A stretch of DNA of 64,000 nucleotides from Vagococcus penaei (GCF_001998885.1 NZ_CP019609.1:558001-622000); one strand, 5' to 3'; counted from the stretch's first letter, positions 37,465 to 47,734 are shown. Translations and numbers: made by a program. The notes: generated from the sequence alone by a model not told the origin.

Positions 37465-38858
37465 TAATAATAATCGTGTAGCGCTTTTTTATAATTATCA
37501 TAGTAACCCATATAACGTTGGTGATTATCTTCATTATAAAAAATGCGTTTTTGATTAGTAAATAAGTGAGTTACAGGTGGATCAATTAAACTAATTGCAC
37601 CAAAACTAGGCTCTGAATAAAGAGACTGAATACATGTTTTACCAAAAATATCTGCTGCCATTGTCGCTAAAATATCATGATTAAAAAAACCACCATTAAT
37701 CGATAAATCTCTCGGTTCTAACTGGATTAACTCTGAAATAAAGTAGGCATTGAATAGAATCCCTTCCATAACACTACGAGCTAAATCGACTTTTTCATGT
37801 TGATTAGTTAAACCTTTAAATGAAGCCGTTACGGTTGAATCCCATAATGGTGCTCGCTCACCACATAAAAATGGAAAGAAAAGAACACCCCGACTACCTA
37901 ACGGCGATTCAGTCACAATATGATTTAACTCTTTAAACAATTGTTGTTTTCCGTAAAAAACCCGATCTGCCCACTCTAGGACATGGCCACCATTATTCGT
38001 CGCCCCGCCAATGACCCAATAATCTTTAGTTAAATAATAACAAAATGTTTGACCATTATCATCTAGTTCAATTTGTCTTGAAAGTTTTCGAACGGCACCA
38101 CTTGTTCCAAGCGTTAGTGTATTTGCTGTCCCATTTGCTAAATAACTTGCATAACTAGCTAAACAGCCATCACTAGCACCAACATAAACTTTGACATCTT
38201 GAGAAATGAATAACTCATCAGCTAAACTTGGTTTAATGCGGTACCAACGATCAGTATCAACTGGTTTGGCTAATTCTTTACTGGTAATATCTAGATAATC
38301 TAAAATATCCTGATCCCATTCTTTTTTATGAATATTAAATAAACCTGTGGCAGAGGCAACTGAATAATCAATGACACACTGACCAGTAAAAGCTTCCATT
38401 AAATATTCTTTGATGCCAAGCCATTTAGTGACATCTTTAAACCACGGCTTACTTTTGAAATGCGCAATTTTGGCAAATGGTGACATTTCGTGAATCGGTG
38501 TTCCGGTTGCTTGATAAAAAGTTTCGGCTAGTTTTTCCTGTTTAAATTGGTTAACAAAAGCAGTACTTTGATAATCTTGCCAAATTAATAATTCTTGATC
38601 AGTTTGCGTGTCATAAATTGGCATGATACTGTGCATAGCTGTACTAAAAACAATCGCACTAATATCATAACCTTTTTGCGTCACGGAACGAATTAAACGC
38701 TGACATTGAACTAAAATACGTTCCGGATTTTGATAAATTTTACCCAAAGAACCGTAATGAGTCTCGATTGGTACTGATAAGTTATCAACTAGTTGATGCC
38801 CTTCAAATATGTGGCATTTCAAATTAGTTGTTCCTACATCAATTGCTAATGTATACAT
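37464..38858 (-). CDS. FGGY-family carbohydrate kinase (gluconokinase-like)
   Basis: Phosphorylates a sugar or sugar acid with ATP. FGGY N-domain opens TLAIDVGTTNLKCHIF; C-domain contains LTLGTSGAVRKLS, GGATNNGGHVLEWAD, LCGERAPLWDS and GFFNHDILATMAADI. Length about 464 aa from the ATG at 38858. It resembles gluconate kinases of lactic acid bacteria, but the substrate cannot be fixed by eye. It has its own promoter and follows the YjbQ gene after a terminator; no gluconate permease is adjacent. Its stop lies within the purE operator. Confidence 0.82.
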   Translation of the reverse strand: MYTLAIDVGTTNLKCHIFEGHQLVDNLSVPIETHYGSLGKIYQNPERILVQCQRLIRSVTQKGYDISAIVFSTAMHSIMPIYDTQTDQELLIWQDYQSTAFVNQFKQEKLAETFYQATGTPIHEMSPFAKIAHFKSKPWFKDVTKWLGIKEYLMEAFTGQCVIDYSVASATGLFNIHKKEWDQDILDYLDITSKELAKPVDTDRWYRIKPSLADELFISQDVKVYVGASDGCLASYASYLANGTANTLTLGTSGAVRKLSRQIELDDNGQTFCYYLTKDYWVIGGATNNGGHVLEWADRVFYGKQQLFKELNHIVTESPLGSRGVLFFPFLCGERAPLWDSTVTASFKGLTNQHEKVDLARSVMEGILFNAYFISELIQLEPRDLSINGGFFNHDILATMAADIFGKTCIQSLYSEPSFGAISLIDPPVTHLFTNQKRIFYNEDNHQRYMGYYDNYKKALHDYY

Positions 38859-38896
38859 ATGACACCATCTTTCTTTCACACTTGACTACTGTTTAA

Positions 38897-38924
38897 ATTA
38901 TATCAATTTCATTGATAAGAGCAA
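38897..38924 (-). promoter_or_regulatory. Promoter of the FGGY kinase gene
   Basis: Minus-strand TATAAT (38897-38902) and TTGCTC (38919-38924) with a 16-base spacer, about 40 bases before the kinase start. Confidence 0.5.
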
Positions 38925-39005
38925 GAACTTAGTCACACTTTTAAGTGTTCATTTAGTCTACTGGTGACTAGAGGGATAAAAGGATCTCTAATTAAGTATA
39001 TCAAA

Positions 39006-39048
39006 AAAGTTGATTTAAGTTCGACTAACCTGAACTTAAATCAACTTT
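39006..39048 (-). terminator. Terminator of the PTS/aldolase/YjbQ operon
   Basis: A 17-bp perfect stem (AAAGTTGATTTAAGTTC with GAACTTAAATCAACTTT) and a 9-base loop, followed by T-rich sequence on the minus strand. It ends the operon after the YjbQ gene. Confidence 0.88.
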
Positions 39049-39083
39049 GTAAAGAAATAAACTAATGTAATTCTTTATTTAAC

Positions 39084-39599
39084 CTAATCACCCATAACAA
39101 CAACATGACATTTTCGATTTCTTGAACGATTTTGATCAAAATCAACGAAATAAATGTACCCAACACTTCCCGTTTGAATTGAAGACTCTTTCACTGCAAA
39201 ACTTTCACTTGCACCAAAGAATGATGCTCTAATATGTGCATCGCCATTAAGAATTGTACCTGGATCACAAGGATAATTCGGATCATTTAAAGACATTAAA
39301 AAGTCTAAATGCTTTTCTCCTGGATAACGATAATTAGTATTTTCAGATAATTCACGTGGTACAATATTGTCTAAAATGCGATTTAAATCTACTTGTAAAA
39401 ATTCATCGCCATTAAAATCTAAATCATGAACAAATTCTTCAAAAATAACTGAACATGTTGTATGAGGTGATTGCACTAGACAAATTCCATCTTTAATTCC
39501 ACTATCTTTAACAATTTTTTTAACTTCATCTGTAATATTAAGATAACTAACACGTCCCCCATGACTAGTTACATTAAGTTCTTGAGTGTAAACGGCCAC
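39084..39599 (-). CDS. YjbQ family protein (UPF0047)
   Basis: A beta-sandwich protein of the YjbQ/UPF0047 family; the E. coli member has weak thiamine-phosphate synthase activity in vitro, but its real job is unknown. Motifs: CLVQSPHTTCSVIFEE, NTNYRYPGEKHLDFLMS, GDAHIRASFFGAS and GSVGYIYFVDFDQNR. Length 171 aa, longer than the usual about 135-140. It is the last gene of a PTS-aldolase-TIM operon, with no gap to the isomerase gene, suggesting a role in that sugar pathway. Confidence 0.85.
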   Translation of the reverse strand: MAVYTQELNVTSHGGRVSYLNITDEVKKIVKDSGIKDGICLVQSPHTTCSVIFEEFVHDLDFNGDEFLQVDLNRILDNIVPRELSENTNYRYPGEKHLDFLMSLNDPNYPCDPGTILNGDAHIRASFFGASESFAVKESSIQTGSVGYIYFVDFDQNRSRNRKCHVVVMGD

Positions 39600-40292
39600 T
39601 TAAATCCCTCCATTTTTAAATAGTGCAGTCTTTTCAATCATCTCAGTCAAAATTTGTTGTGGATTTTCAGCACAAACAATGCCACTCGTTCCACCAGTAC
39701 CTTCAGCTCCAAGTTTAAAAGCCCTCTCAACATCGGCAACTGTACTAATTCCTGCTGCTTGCAATACTTGCGTTTGTGGTGAAATCTCTTTAATCAATTT
39801 TTGCGTATCAATCATGTAGTTATCGTCACTAGTCTGACCTGTTCCAATTAACTCATTTGGCTCACAAACCATTACATCAGGTTTTAGTGAAGCGATAGCT
39901 TTCACCTCTTCATACGAATTAGCACAAACGATTGTTAAGATATTATAATTCCTAGCAAATTCCATTGCCTTAACTAGTTCACTTAGCGTCATGGCATGTT
40001 CTGCATGATTTAAGAATGTTGCTTGAACACCAACAGAGGCTAATGCTTCAGGTAAAATATGCCCCATTCCCCTGCCTAGACTAAATCCATCCAAATGCTG
40101 TGCCGTTACAAATAATTTGGGACATTGTTGCTTAATCATTGCTAAATCAATATGCTGTGCTGTAAATAAAATATCTAGATCATACCTCGTAGCGAGGTCA
40201 TTAGCAACTTTAGCTAAATCGAGTAATTTATCTCCATACAAATACGCTTTAGGATTGACCACGAAAAATGGTGCTCGTAATGTTTGTTTCAT
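39600..40292 (-). CDS. Triosephosphate isomerase-like protein (short, archaeal-like form)
   Basis: A TIM-barrel protein of 230 aa with catalytic residues in place: Asn/Lys in VVNPKAY, His in LNHAEH, Glu in VCEPNELIGTG, and a phosphate loop GTGGTSG. It is shorter than the housekeeping TpiA (about 250 aa) and closer to the archaeal/TpiA2-like group, some of which isomerise tetrulose phosphates. Within a PTS operon it probably handles a triose- or tetrose-phosphate from the adjacent aldolase. Confidence 0.8.
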   Translation of the reverse strand: MKQTLRAPFFVVNPKAYLYGDKLLDLAKVANDLATRYDLDILFTAQHIDLAMIKQQCPKLFVTAQHLDGFSLGRGMGHILPEALASVGVQATFLNHAEHAMTLSELVKAMEFARNYNILTIVCANSYEEVKAIASLKPDVMVCEPNELIGTGQTSDDNYMIDTQKLIKEISPQTQVLQAAGISTVADVERAFKLGAEGTGGTSGIVCAENPQQILTEMIEKTALFKNGGI

Positions 40293-40294
40293 CT

Positions 40295-41131
40295 TTACAC
40301 CTCTTTTGTTTCAAATACTTGATAATAATGACTTAATGTTTTTTCAATTGCCTGATTAGCAACAGCCTTAACTTGTAAATAATCAGTTGGTTGCTCACTA
40401 GTAATTGCCTCAAACGCACTGTTAATAAAATCAGTAAAGATATTAATTTTTTCAATTCCCGTAACAGCACAACGCTTAAGATTCTCATCACCTGATGATG
40501 ATCCCCCATGTAATACAAGTGGAATATCAACTTGTTTTGCGATGTCAATTAAACGGTCAAAATTAATTTTTGGCTCACCTTTATAAGCACCATGAGCAGT
40601 TCCAATCGAGATTGCTAAAGAATCAACCTGTGTTTCCTCAACAAAAGTAACTGCATCTGACACTTCTGTATAAATAGAATCTTTAACTTCATGATTTTCA
40701 TAATTCACACCTGATCCAACATGACCAATTTCTGCTTCGACCGCAACATTTTTTCCTTTCGCCATTGCGACTACTTTTTTTGTTAATGCAACGTTCTCAG
40801 CAAAAGTACTTTCTGATTTATCAATCATGACGGACGTAAAATCTAGATCAATTGCTCGTTCAATGACTGATAATGTTTGGCCATGGTCCAAATGTAAAAC
40901 GACAGGAACAGTAGCTTTTTCAGCTAAATATTTTCCAATTAAAGCGCCTTCTTCTAAACTAATCATATCTAAATGTGCTTCCGCTAAAGCTAAAATTAAT
41001 GGTTTATTTTCACGTTCAGCTACAGCAACGTAACTTCTTGCAGAATCTAAATCAAAGAAATTACATGCTGGAATCGCATATTGCTCTTCACGAGCTTTTT
41101 TAAATAATTCTTTTGAGTTAACTAATACCAT
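40295..41131 (-). CDS. Class II (zinc) ketose-bisphosphate aldolase
   Basis: Zn-dependent aldolase of the FBA/tagatose-bisphosphate family (278 aa). Zinc ligands are the His in LHLDHGQ, IGTAHGAYKG and VLHGGSSSG; the catalytic Asp is in the HLDHG motif. The C-terminal INIFTDF binds substrate phosphate. It lies between the PTS EIIB gene and the TIM-like gene, so it should cleave the product of the PTS-imported sugar. Fructose-, tagatose- or other bisphosphate cannot be distinguished by eye. Confidence 0.88.
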   Translation of the reverse strand: MVLVNSKELFKKAREEQYAIPACNFFDLDSARSYVAVAERENKPLILALAEAHLDMISLEEGALIGKYLAEKATVPVVLHLDHGQTLSVIERAIDLDFTSVMIDKSESTFAENVALTKKVVAMAKGKNVAVEAEIGHVGSGVNYENHEVKDSIYTEVSDAVTFVEETQVDSLAISIGTAHGAYKGEPKINFDRLIDIAKQVDIPLVLHGGSSSGDENLKRCAVTGIEKINIFTDFINSAFEAITSEQPTDYLQVKAVANQAIEKTLSHYYQVFETKEV

Positions 41132-41143
41132 TGGTAAACGCCC

Positions 41144-41428
41144 CTATCCCTTGATTTTCTTAGCGACTTCTTTCCACATATCATCTACGCCAACGTTAGT
41201 TAGCAATGGTACTCCCATGATCACTTTATCTTTAATTTTATCTGGTACAATCGTTGTACTAATCACCACATCGTAGTTATCAATTTTATTCATTTCATCA
41301 GCAACTTTTGATTGAAATAGCTGAACATCATTTTCCAAACCATTTTCTTTCAACCACGTTTTGACTTTTCCAGTCACAATTGTTGATGTTGCAACACCAG
41401 TTCCACACATAATTAGCATTTTTTTCAT
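41144..41428 (-). CDS. PTS EIIB component, galactitol family
   Basis: A 94-aa EIIB with the phospho-acceptor Cys in LIMCGTGVATST at residues 5-16, typical of the galactitol (GatB) family. It accepts phosphate from the EIIA and passes it to the substrate at EIIC. Between the EIIC and the aldolase. Confidence 0.93.
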   Translation of the reverse strand: MKKMLIMCGTGVATSTIVTGKVKTWLKENGLENDVQLFQSKVADEMNKIDNYDVVISTTIVPDKIKDKVIMGVPLLTNVGVDDMWKEVAKKIKG

Positions 41429-41456
41429 TATAATCTCTCCAATATTCGTTATTTTT

Positions 41457-42794
41457 TTAGTTATTTTTTACTTTCTTAGGTAATACTTTATTAACGTAAA
41501 TCATGCCTGCTAAAACAATTACTGCAATAATGAGTAAACCACCCCAACTAAAGAGTTTAGTCAAGCCTACATAGGCTAACGTGGTCCACAATCCACCTTC
41601 TGCTAAAGCTGTAATACTTGAATTACCATTTAAATCAAAGTTTGCCGCTTTGGCAGCAATCGTTACAAGTGGAGCTACCCATGAAGTCACATACAAAATT
41701 GTTGTCATATAAATTGTTCCTGCAATTACTGTTCGAACAATATTACCATTAAAAACAGCAGCCATTAAACAAACTAAAAATGGAATAGTTGCTAAATCAC
41801 CAAACGGTAAAGTCGTATTTCCAGGAAGAATAACGGCTAATAAAATAGTGATTGGTACTAATAATAATGATGATGAAAGAACTGCTGGATGCCCTACTGA
41901 TAATGCTGCGTCCATACCTATATATAACTCTCGACCAGGAAAACGCTTTTGAACAAAGGCATTAGCCGCTTCTGATATTGGTGTTAGGCCTTCCATTAAT
42001 AATGCAACCATTCTTGGCATCAATACCATAACTGCACCAGTTTTAACAGCTAATTGACCCACACCTGCAACATCATAACCAGCTAAAATACCAATAACTA
42101 AACCAATTAAAAAGCCCATAACTGTTGAATCGCCAAAAACCCCAAATTTCTTTTGAATTGTTTCTGGATCAGCTTTCCAATTTTTTATTCCAGGTAAACG
42201 ATCAAATAACCAATTGAATGGTAAAGCAAAAATAAAACCAGGAATAGCTGTTCCATGTGGAAATGTGATATTTGGGAAACCATAGAATTTTTTAATGATT
42301 GGACCTAAAATATCTGCGAATAATAACATCATCATTAAATAAATGACTGCTGCAAATAGTCCCATACCAAAATTACCAGTTAAAGCATAAATTAATGAAG
42401 CAACAAACGCTGCATGCCAGAAATTCCAAACATCTATATTCAATGTTTTAGTTAAACCTAAAATAATTAAAATGATATTCAAAATCACTCCAATCGGAAT
42501 CGTCAACGTACCTAATATTGTTCCGTAAGAAATTGCTGCAGCTGCTGGCCAACCGACATCAATTGTCGTTAAACTCAGGCCAAATCGTTCAACCATCGCC
42601 TGTGCAGCTGTTCCTAAACTTGTACTTAATAAATCAATGACTAAATTTAAACCTACAAAACCAACACCAACTGTTAATGCTGACTGAAAAGCTTTAGCTG
42701 GTTTAGCACCTAATACCATACCAAAAATAAAAATTAAAATAGGTAAAACAACGATTGATCCCAAATCAACAAACTTTTGTAATAAATCTAACAT
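41457..42794 (-). CDS. PTS EIIC component, galactitol family (GatC)
   Basis: The membrane permease of the system, 445 aa with about ten membrane segments. Recognisable GatC pieces: GWPAAAAISYGTILGTLTIP, FPNITFPHGTAIPGFIFALP, LYIGMDAALSVGHPAVLSSS. GatC proteins carry galactitol, but relatives move other polyols and sugars, so the substrate is open. Confidence 0.93.
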   Translation of the reverse strand: MLDLLQKFVDLGSIVVLPILIFIFGMVLGAKPAKAFQSALTVGVGFVGLNLVIDLLSTSLGTAAQAMVERFGLSLTTIDVGWPAAAAISYGTILGTLTIPIGVILNIILIILGLTKTLNIDVWNFWHAAFVASLIYALTGNFGMGLFAAVIYLMMMLLFADILGPIIKKFYGFPNITFPHGTAIPGFIFALPFNWLFDRLPGIKNWKADPETIQKKFGVFGDSTVMGFLIGLVIGILAGYDVAGVGQLAVKTGAVMVLMPRMVALLMEGLTPISEAANAFVQKRFPGRELYIGMDAALSVGHPAVLSSSLLLVPITILLAVILPGNTTLPFGDLATIPFLVCLMAAVFNGNIVRTVIAGTIYMTTILYVTSWVAPLVTIAAKAANFDLNGNSSITALAEGGLWTTLAYVGLTKLFSWGGLLIIAVIVLAGMIYVNKVLPKKVKNN

Positions 42795-42806
42795 TATTAA
42801 ATCCTC

Positions 42807-43271
42807 CTATTTAATTATTAAGCCCGATTCCATAAGAACGCTTTCAACTTCTTGACTTGACGTAGCTGTAACTAAACTCGTCATATGCATTTCATTTTGA
42901 AACATTTCAATTAGTTTTTGCAGAATATCAAGTTGCTCATGAGCTTCTTTCAATGCCAGCATAAAAACTTGATTCACTTTTATTTCTGTTGTACTATTCC
43001 CCATTTCTTTAAAAATAACAGGTTCTTTTAATGAAACATAAGCAATTTGTGACTTATTAACGAAAATGGAATCTGTATGCGGAATTGCAACACCAAAACC
43101 GTTAATTGATAACCCTGTAGGAAATTGACGTTCTCTTTCAACAATTTTTTGAAAAAATTCAGGTTTAACTAAATTTTTATTAAATAATTTATCAGTTAAA
43201 AATTTAAATACATCTTCTTGTGACACTAAATTTTCACCCAAAAAAATTAATTTTTCATTAAACACTTGCAT
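42807..43271 (-). CDS. PTS EIIA component (mannitol/fructose/galactitol type)
   Basis: A 154-aa EIIA of the PTS_EIIA_2 fold; the phospho-His is in GFGVAIPHTDSIFV. It overlaps the end of the regulator gene by 14 bases, so regulator and EIIA are translated together. Confidence 0.92.
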   Translation of the reverse strand: MQVFNEKLIFLGENLVSQEDVFKFLTDKLFNKNLVKPEFFQKIVERERQFPTGLSINGFGVAIPHTDSIFVNKSQIAYVSLKEPVIFKEMGNSTTEIKVNQVFMLALKEAHEQLDILQKLIEMFQNEMHMTSLVTATSSQEVESVLMESGLIIK

Positions 43272-45245
43272 TCTTCCTTTCTCTCAATAGCTTTTTTTTA
43301 AATTCTTCAAAACTTGAACTAGCACTAATTGTTTCGATTTGTTTAGAAGATTCAATCACTTCTTGAATCTCTTCAATAATATTCTTTGCGTAAAAAACAT
43401 CCTCTTCTTTAATAGCTAAAAATAAAATCAATGAGACCTTGTTATATCCCCAAGATATCGGTTTTTTTAAAGTAATAAACATTACCGTACTAACTTTTAC
43501 TAAATATGGTGGCACGTGAGGTATTGCAATTCCAGTATTTAAACTAGTATATCCTAATAACTCACGTTTATTTAATTCACTACTAATATCACTATAACTT
43601 AATTCCTTTTGACTAAACGTCGTCGCAAGGAACTTGAAGACTTCCTCTTTGGTTTTTAAATTTTGTTTTAGAAAAACATGATCTTGATTCACAAACCGTG
43701 ATAAAATACTCTCTTTTAGCGTATTCATTTGAGTAAACTTCATACGCTTAACCTCAATATCAAATAACGTCTGAACAACATGTTTGATTTCAGTGTCTGA
43801 CGGTAAAATCGAGACATAACAAATCGGATAATTACTGTTCTCAATTTTCACTGACGAAACAACTAAATCAATTTTTTCATGCTCTAAATGATTAAGTTGG
43901 TCTGCAGTTATTAACTCAATAATAGTATGTTTAGGTAGTACTTGATTTAATTTATTGTAAATCAATTCAGAAGTTAAAAGCCCTTGCTTACAGACAATAT
44001 AAACGTGTTTAGCATCAATTTCAGATTCAATCGCTGCTTCAAAATGAATTGTCAAAAATGCATTCTCATCTTCATTAAGTATAATGCCAAATGCTTTTTC
44101 CAAATGACTAACTGCTATACTAACTAATTGAAACACAGAAGAATATTGTTTTTTTATCTGATTAACAATAGGATTTTTAATGTAAACATTGTTTTGTAAA
44201 CGCTTAACCATCGGCGTAATATGCTTTATCAATGATTTTTTCAACTTATCATGTTTTCTTAAATCAATATCAAGATAAGTTGACATATTCGCAATTAACT
44301 CCTCTACAAGTAGTTCAATTTGTTGGTTAGTGGTTTCTAAAAAAGTGTTTGTAAATTCAAAACCATGCATAACTAATAAATGACATATTTTTTGCACATC
44401 TTGTTGACTAGTTTCTAAATCATACTTATTTTTTAGTAATCTAGAAAATTCTAAAACATATACATACCACTCAATCTGCTCTAATTGTGTTGCAGAAAAA
44501 TTTAAAATACATTTACTATTAAAATATTCTAAACGACTTTGACTTAATAAATAAAAATAAATAGATAATATCAATGAGTTTAAGTGATGATTTTGTAATG
44601 TTGCAGCATGATTAATATAATTTTTTTCACAAAACTCTTGAATACTTAAAAATAAACTATAATAATAATTTTCATTTTTCACTTCTGAATATAGTTTAAA
44701 ATAATTATCAAAAACCAGAACATTTTTTTCTGCCCGATCTAAAATAATTTTTTTAACCACCATAGCCAATTTATCTTGTCCATCAATCTTGTCTGCAAAA
44801 TCAATATGACCCTGCTTAGACATATGAATACCATTTTTTTCTAAAAGTCTAACAACCCGAGCATTATCTTTTTGAATAGTTATTTCAGTGACATAAAAAA
44901 TATCTGCATAATCACTAATTTTAGCTATTTTACCGTTAATTAATAATTCCAATAATAAATAAATTTCTCTAAATTCTTTTGAATACTTTGTTTCTTCGCT
45001 AATAACATCTTTTAAATGATCAACTAAATGATTATTAGGATCATTTAATTTAATTCCATGTCGAGGATATCGAACAATTAATTCTTCTTGATAGACAGTT
45101 ACAAGTTTCTTAGCTAATGAATCACATATTTGATAAATTGTTTTTGAAGAATACCCCATTTCCTGAGAAAAAAATTTTGCAGGTTGATAAGAATTTTGTC
45201 TCGATAGTAACCAAAGCAACTTTTTTCATTTTCTGTCAAATTCAA
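43258..45245 (-). pseudogene. PRD/EIIA transcriptional regulator (BglG/MtlR type), frameshifted near the start
   Basis: A multidomain PTS-responsive regulator: N-terminal HTH (SSKTIYQICDSLAKKL), two PRD domains (conserved His in the middle section), an EIIB-like stretch (HVYIVCKQGLLTSELI) and a C-terminal EIIA domain with NTGIAIPHVPP. The frame visible as 653 aa begins at a TTG in the middle of the first helix. One extra A in the run of six (45221-45226) joins it to LTENEKK and a TTG at 45245 with AAGGGG 5 bases upstream, giving about 662 aa. Thus either one base is missing or a shorter protein is made. It controls the operon that follows. Confidence 0.8.
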
Positions 45246-45325
45246 TTGAACCCCTTCCCCTCATAAGTCATTCATCTGACACCCATAGTATACTGTATGT
45301 TTTATAACTTATCCGATATGATTTT

Positions 45326-45343
45326 TCCACATTAATGTGGAAC
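45326..45343. promoter_or_regulatory. 18-bp perfect palindrome upstream of the PTS operon
   Basis: TTCCACATTAATGTGGAA is a perfect inverted repeat, about 80 bases upstream of the regulator. No good -35 is seen near the TATACT at about 45290, in line with an activator-dependent promoter. It is a candidate operator for the PRD regulator. The rest of 45246-45631 is AT-rich with no gene. Confidence 0.55.
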
Positions 45344-45581
45344 CACTTACATAAAACATATAGAATAAGCTTTACTCAACAAAATTTCTAAAAATTATAA
45401 GTTTTATTCCAGCCTAAATAAAAATAAACATATTCAAACTGAAATTTAATTTAAAAATTAAAACATTTAATATAAATCAACTAATATAATATACTCATGA
45501 GTATATTGCAACCTGAACTATAAGTTTTTACTGAATTCTAGTTAGAATCATTTGCTCTGATATTACTACCCTATGACAAAA

Positions 45582-45624
45582 AAATATAAGACATACAATT
45601 CACCGTATCGTATGTCTTATATTT
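45582..45624 (-). terminator. Terminator of the LPXTG adhesin gene
   Basis: AAATATAAGACATAC pairs with GTATGTCTTATATTT around a 13-base loop, with T runs on both sides. It lies directly after the adhesin stop. Confidence 0.85.
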
Positions 45625-45631
45625 TTAATAT

Positions 45632-47734
45632 TTATGCTTTTTTAATCCGAATATAAACTAAACTACTTATCGATATGACTACAATAAATGCACCCACATC
45701 AATCACTTTTTGTCGCAGTATACCACCTGTATCTGGTAGCAAACCTTCCATCTCTTGATAAGTATTGATAATAATCGTACCACCTACCTCTGTCTCATAC
45801 TCATCAACTGGCAATTCTTTAACTGTATATTTATACTCGTTATTGTTTTCATCATAAGTCAGTAACGAATCAAATTCATATGTCCATTTATTTTGAATCT
45901 GGTTTAATAGTTGTTTGTTTCAACTCTTCACCATTTTGCTCTAAAATTACCGTAATTGAATCCGGTCTCGTGTTATTAGCGTTATCAGAATCAATATATT
46001 TTTTCACCACTATTTTCCTTAATTCTATATTAACAATACTCGTTCCATCATACCTTGTAGTATAGCTCTGGAACAGAGTCTTCTTTCACAGTATACTGAT
46101 ATTTATTACCATTATTATCATAAACTGGTAATTTATCAAAACGATTTTCCAGTTAGATGACTCGGTGACTACTTGTTTTTGATAAAATTGACCATTTCGT
46201 AATAAATTAATAACGATACTAGTTGGTCGATCGCGTCCAGGCATCGTAAATAAAGCTTTATATTAGCTATTACCAACTGAAACTCCCGTAAAACCAACAT
46301 CAGTATTCCAAAAGTCACTAGATAATTTATAAAAAACTAGTTAAACCTTTTGCTCAGCAGGCAAATTTTTAGAAAGTCCTAAACGTAGTTGTTTAAAAGG
46401 TTTATTTCGTCCTGCTAACCCACTTTGATCAAGATAAGCAATATTTCGAGATTGATTGTAATCAATGTAAACGTTAAAAACATTCTGCTGATCAGGTAAA
46501 TCATAAGTAATCGTGTCAGTTGTCGTTAATAGTTATTGTGACAAATCATCTAAAAAAGACTAATCGTTAAATGCCTGACGCATACTTTCCAAATCGTTAA
46601 TATACTCCATTAAATTAATATTCGTGTAATTTTCATTAGTATTTCGTCTCATAACTGCTTGCATATCAGATAAGGTAAAATTTTTTAAAATATAGCTAGC
46701 ATTTAAATTATTAGTTGCCTCCACTTGCCAAGCAACAATTTGTTCTGAAAACATAAAGAGTTGCTTATAACCCTTACTTGTAGTCCTATCTCCAAAAAAG
46801 ATTGGTCGCTGAGTGCTTGGTTTTGACAAAACACGCATTCCATTCTGTTGTACTCGAATTGCCCCCATATGCATGATATCAATAATATGTTTTGCAGTAT
46901 CTGTGTTGACTTAGTCTTCTAAGTTTGACTTATAACCGTTTCCCGTAACTAGGGAGTGAAAAATATCAATACAAATCGCAATTAAGTTGGGATCGTAATT
47001 ACCATAACGTGATTCACGTCCATAAAAATAATAGGGTGAACCTATACTAAGTATATCACCACGATAATGAGGATTTTTAGATTTAATATTATTAGAGTTC
47101 AGCCTAATAATAAAATTTAATGCCATCGTTGTAATATCATATTCCCAATAGTTTGCAGCTTTTATCTCTTTAGTGTAATCAAGTCCCTCTGTTTTCCACC
47201 AAAAAAGCCTGGTGTTGAGGGTTTTACAGTAAACAAGTAATTAACCTGATACCCAAATGTTAGTTCTTTTTTACCAATCTCTTGTTCACGATTTAATTTG
47301 ACTAACGCAAAAAAAGATAGCTCCTGTTTTTTGTTGGATCATCTAAATGAATTCTAGCCGTTATTTTTTAATCACCAGTCGTTGTCGTTTCTAACCGACC
47401 AACTTCTTCATTATCTTGATTAACAATTGGCATCGGATCATTTGTCATACTAACCAGTTCAGTTGGGTAACTGATACTCATACTGATTTTCATCAGAACT
47501 CAGTGCATTACTCGGTATACTAAGGATTATAGTCATTTGAATGGGTAACCCAATTTGATACGTATCAATTTTTATTCTAGGCAAGTCGGCTAACTCTACT
47601 CGCTTGGTTAAGTCATTAAAAGACTGTTCTTCTGCTAATACAATCGTTAATTGTTTTAAAAATAGTACCTCAATCACACAAAATAAAATAAACAACTAAC
47701 AACTTGTTATATAATAGTCGGATTTACTCTTCAT
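45632..47734 (-). pseudogene. LPXTG surface adhesin with CnaB repeats (decayed)
   Basis: A pilus-tip-type wall protein, broken in many places. It starts at an ATG at 47734 (GGAG upstream) and hits a TAG at codon 13 (47696-47698). Further stops and shifts leave only pieces (to 47459; 47126-46911; 46874-46560; 45814-45632). Read across frames, the C-terminal third shows at least two CnaB domains (KKYIDSDNANNTRPDSITV, YKYTVKELPVDEYETEV). It ends with LPDTGG, a membrane helix and RIKKA, a standard sortase signal. The original length was about 700 aa. The middle matches no family I recognise. Confidence 0.8.

Noticed and set aside
39600-40292. The TIM-like gene as the glycolytic tpiA
   Set aside because: Shorter and divergent, and embedded in a PTS operon; a separate housekeeping gene is expected elsewhere.
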